A DNA stretch of 59,207 nt from Rhodospirillales bacterium (GTDB taxonomy: Bacteria > Pseudomonadota > Alphaproteobacteria > Rhodospirillales > Shumkoniaceae), in NCBI GenBank assembly GCA_014859895.1, contig JACZKS010000162.1, positions 1 through 59,207 on the forward strand, in the 5' to 3' direction. Of the stretch, positions 57,301-59,207 are shown one piece after another. The notes under the pieces were generated by a model, which saw only the letters and a list, made by a program, of their open reading frames with translations, did not search any database and had not been told where the DNA came from. Numbering within the stretch: the stretch's first letter is position 1; every line of letters starts with the position of its first letter. The translations under genes and the position numbers were made by a program.

Positions 57301-58389
57301 CTACAGCAGTTGCAGTTGATCGCCCGGCCGCGGCGGAACCCGGAACCTGGCGGCATCGAGCGTCATGGTGCGGTCGTGGCCCGAGGCCAGTCCGTGCTTG
57401 CGACATGCCAGGCGGAAACGCTGCTCGATCAAGTCGGCGAAGGCCCCGTGGCCTCGCATGCGGGCGCCGAACTCGGCGACGTAGAGCTGACCGTCGCGGC
57501 TTTCGCGCAACCGGTTGAGCACGTGGCGGGCGCTGCCGGGGAAATGGTTTTCCAGCCACTCGGTGAACAGTTCCTTCAACTCCAGCGGCAGGCGCAACAG
57601 GATGTAGCCGGCCGCTCGGGCGCCGGCTGCCGCCGCCTCCTTGAGGATGCGCTCGATTTCCGATTCGGTGAGGAAGGGGATGACCGGCGATACCAGGACG
57701 GTGACGGGGATGCCGGCCGTGCTGAGCGCGGCGATGGTTTCGAGGCGCCGGTGGGGCGCCGCGGCGCGTGGCTCCATCCGGCGAGCCAGGGTCTTGTCCA
57801 GCGTTGTCAGCGAGATGCCGACGCCGACCAGCCGATCCGCCGCCATCGGCGCCAGGATGTCGAGGTCGCGGGTAATGAGCGCCGACTTGGTGGTGATCAT
57901 CACCGGATGACGGAAGCGGGCCAGCACTTCGAGGATGGACCGCGTGATCTCTCGGTCCCGTTCGATGGGTTGATAGGGATCGGTATTGGCGCCCAGCATG
58001 AAGGGCTCGGCCACGTAACCCGGTTTGGACAACTCCTTCTCCAGGAGGAGGGCGGCGTCGGGCTTGGCGAACAGGCGGGTCTCGAAGTCGAGCCCGGGCG
58101 AGAGCCCCATAAAGGCGTGGGTCGGCCGGGCGAAGCAGTAGATGCAGCCATGCTCGCAGCCGCGATAGGGGTTGATCGACTGGTTAAAGAAAATGTCCGG
58201 CGAGGCGTTGCGCGAAATGATGGCGCGCGGCTTCTCGTCGGTGACGGTGGTGCGCAGCGGCGCCACGTCGTCCTCCGCCAGCCCCCAACCGTCATCGACG
58301 GCATGGCGGATTTCGCGCTCGAAGCGTCCGGTCGGATTGCCGACCGCGCCCCGGCCCTTGCGGGGGGTATCGGGCAGGCGCTCGTCCAT
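57301..58389 (-). CDS. PA0069-type radical SAM protein
   Basis: 362 residues with the radical SAM cluster motif NPYRGCEHGCIYCFARPTHA (CxxxCxxC), LGANTDPYQPIERDREITR, VMITTKSALITRD and ILLRLPLELKELFTEWLENH. This is the PA0069/Rv2578c family of spore photoproduct lyase-like proteins whose substrate is not established. The first 60 residues are a basic, Arg-rich leader. It lies upstream of the rnhB pair on the same strand. Confidence 0.9.
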   Translation of the reverse strand: MDERLPDTPRKGRGAVGNPTGRFEREIRHAVDDGWGLAEDDVAPLRTTVTDEKPRAIISRNASPDIFFNQSINPYRGCEHGCIYCFARPTHAFMGLSPGLDFETRLFAKPDAALLLEKELSKPGYVAEPFMLGANTDPYQPIERDREITRSILEVLARFRHPVMITTKSALITRDLDILAPMAADRLVGVGISLTTLDKTLARRMEPRAAAPHRRLETIAALSTAGIPVTVLVSPVIPFLTESEIERILKEAAAAGARAAGYILLRLPLELKELFTEWLENHFPGSARHVLNRLRESRDGQLYVAEFGARMRGHGAFADLIEQRFRLACRKHGLASGHDRTMTLDAARFRVPPRPGDQLQLL

Positions 58390-58437
58390 GGGTCAAATAT
58401 CAGGGTGCGTCGGGAACAATTCAAGAACATTTGCGCG

Positions 58438-58869
58438 CTACCAGTAGGTCATGGGAATCGTGACGTCGGTGCCGCCGGCCCCGACAACAAAGGCGGCGTC
58501 ATCGAAGTCGGGCGGGCCGAAAAAGGCCCGCGCCCCCATGCTGAAGGCATAGCCTTCGCGCGGTATGCCGAGAAAACCCTGGTCGAATTCGTCGTTGGCG
58601 TTCTCGTCGTGATAGACGGCGATGGCATAGGTGCCGGGTGCGATGCCGGCGAAGCGGGCAACCGGGTCCGACGCCGGGACCACCCGGTCCTCCAGGATGT
58701 GGTCGTTGTCCGGGAAGCCTTCGCGGGAACCGTAGAGGGCGACACGAACCATCCCATCGGTCGAGCGTAGCGCCGTGACCGCAATGGTGAGATCGGCCGC
58801 GGCCGCGTTGCCCGCAAGGAAGAGCGCGGCGGCCATGACGGCCGATGCGATGAAGGTCTTGCCCGACAT
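58438..58869 (-). CDS. DUF2141 domain exported protein
   Basis: 143 residues from ATG 58869 (an ATG at 58890 is alternative). Signal peptide KTFIASAVMAAALFLAGNAA, then a DUF2141 domain with LRSTDGMVRVALYGSREGFP, GTYAIAVYHDENANDEFDQG and FGIPREGYAFS-like LGIPREGYAFSMGARA. DUF2141 is a small beta-sandwich found in periplasmic or outer-membrane-associated proteins, function unknown. The DENANDEFD run could bind calcium. It diverges from the GT2 gene. Confidence 0.85.
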   Translation of the reverse strand: MSGKTFIASAVMAAALFLAGNAAAADLTIAVTALRSTDGMVRVALYGSREGFPDNDHILEDRVVPASDPVARFAGIAPGTYAIAVYHDENANDEFDQGFLGIPREGYAFSMGARAFFGPPDFDDAAFVVGAGGTDVTIPMTYW

Positions 58870-58996
58870 GCCCAGGATGACTCCCACCATCGATTCCGAT
58901 GATGGCCGAACGGGCCGCGTTCGCAAACCCCGAAACGCCCGGCGGGTATCACAAGACGGAATTGGACGGACGGGTGCGGTATGGTAGGGCTAGTCC

Positions 58997-59207
58997 ATGA
59001 TCAGCGTCGTCATTCCCACGTTGCAGGCTGGCGGCACCCTTTCCGCCACGCTGGACGCCGTGACCGGCGCCGTCGGTGTGGGCGAGGTGGTGGTGGCCGA
59101 CGCCGGCTCGACCGATGACTCGGTGGCCATCCTCGAGCGCTGGTCCGACCGGCTCGCGGGCTGGCGCAGCCATCCGGACGCCGGGCAGGCCAGTGCGATC
59201 AACGAAT
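58997..59207 (+). CDS. Family 2 glycosyltransferase, N-terminal fragment
   Basis: 70 residues from ATG 58997 to the window edge. MISVVIPTLQAGGTLSATLD is the GT2 (GT-A) start, VVVADAGSTDDSVAIL the nucleotide-binding region and HPDAGQASAINE the conserved DxGQxxAxN segment. The gene continues beyond the window. Acceptor and donor sugar unknown. Confidence 0.85.
   Translation, partial: MISVVIPTLQAGGTLSATLDAVTGAVGVGEVVVADAGSTDDSVAILERWSDRLAGWRSHPDAGQASAINE

Overview
The window is about 59 kb of high-GC, densely packed DNA that reads as the chromosome of an alphaproteobacterium, most likely a Rhodospirillales member with anaerobic or microaerobic capacity. The reasons are a CcrM-type GANTC methyltransferase, the argH-lptM-lysA-TIGR02302 block diverging from tlpA, metX-metW, ftsE-ftsX next to an MJ0042 zinc-ribbon protein, DUF2125, DUF1127 and HIG1 small proteins, and an olsB-olsA pair. 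A pyruvate:ferredoxin oxidoreductase sits beside a two-subunit 2-oxoglutarate:ferredoxin oxidoreductase. No rRNA, tRNA, insertion sequence, CRISPR array or phage module was found.

Layout. 1-~293: two gene fragments on the minus strand, one ImmA/IrrE-like, that do not fit the rest and abut a nifJ lacking its N-terminus; this looks like a chimeric or rearranged join. ~293-7394: nifJ, terminator, korA-korB and a Crp/Fnr-family regulator (low-potential 2-oxoacid metabolism). 7407-9825: three small or medium membrane proteins, a secreted SUMF1-fold protein and an XRE regulator. 10085-16434: an accessory catabolic unit with an M24/creatinase-fold protein, a tripartite tricarboxylate transporter (tctC-tctB-tctA) and a Gfo/Idh/MocA dehydrogenase, facing a GntR/FCD regulator across a promoter region with a near-perfect inverted operator pair. 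16444-20508: GST, glyoxalase II, a methyltransferase, metW and metX. 20674-23626: chorismate mutase, HisC-type aminotransferase and prephenate dehydrogenase, translationally coupled. 23879-33641: chemoreceptor, YqgE, DUF2125, two tandem ChaC-like proteins, small conserved proteins and the B12-dependent ribonucleotide reductase. 33921-38183: plsC, ydcF, ftsX and ftsE diverging from the MJ0042 protein. 38199-44527: TIGR02302, lysA, lptM, argH and divergent tlpA. 44622-50327: DUF1127, aminopeptidase P, small conserved genes, PduO-type cobalamin adenosyltransferase and a diguanylate cyclase. 50556-53161: etfB, etfA and hbd (beta-oxidation/butanoyl-type electron flow). 53302-55028: ornithine-lipid genes. 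55050-59207: ccrM with a GANTC cluster upstream, rnhB, radical SAM protein, DUF2141 protein and the start of a GT2 glycosyltransferase.

Most of the window is ordinary housekeeping content. The parts that merit attention are the GANTC-dense ccrM leader, the GntR-controlled TTT operon with paired operators overlapping both -10 boxes and an M24-fold protein that has lost most metal ligands, and the chimeric left edge. I did not find clear evidence for a wholly new multi-gene system; the TTT/M24/dehydrogenase unit is the best candidate for an undescribed pathway.
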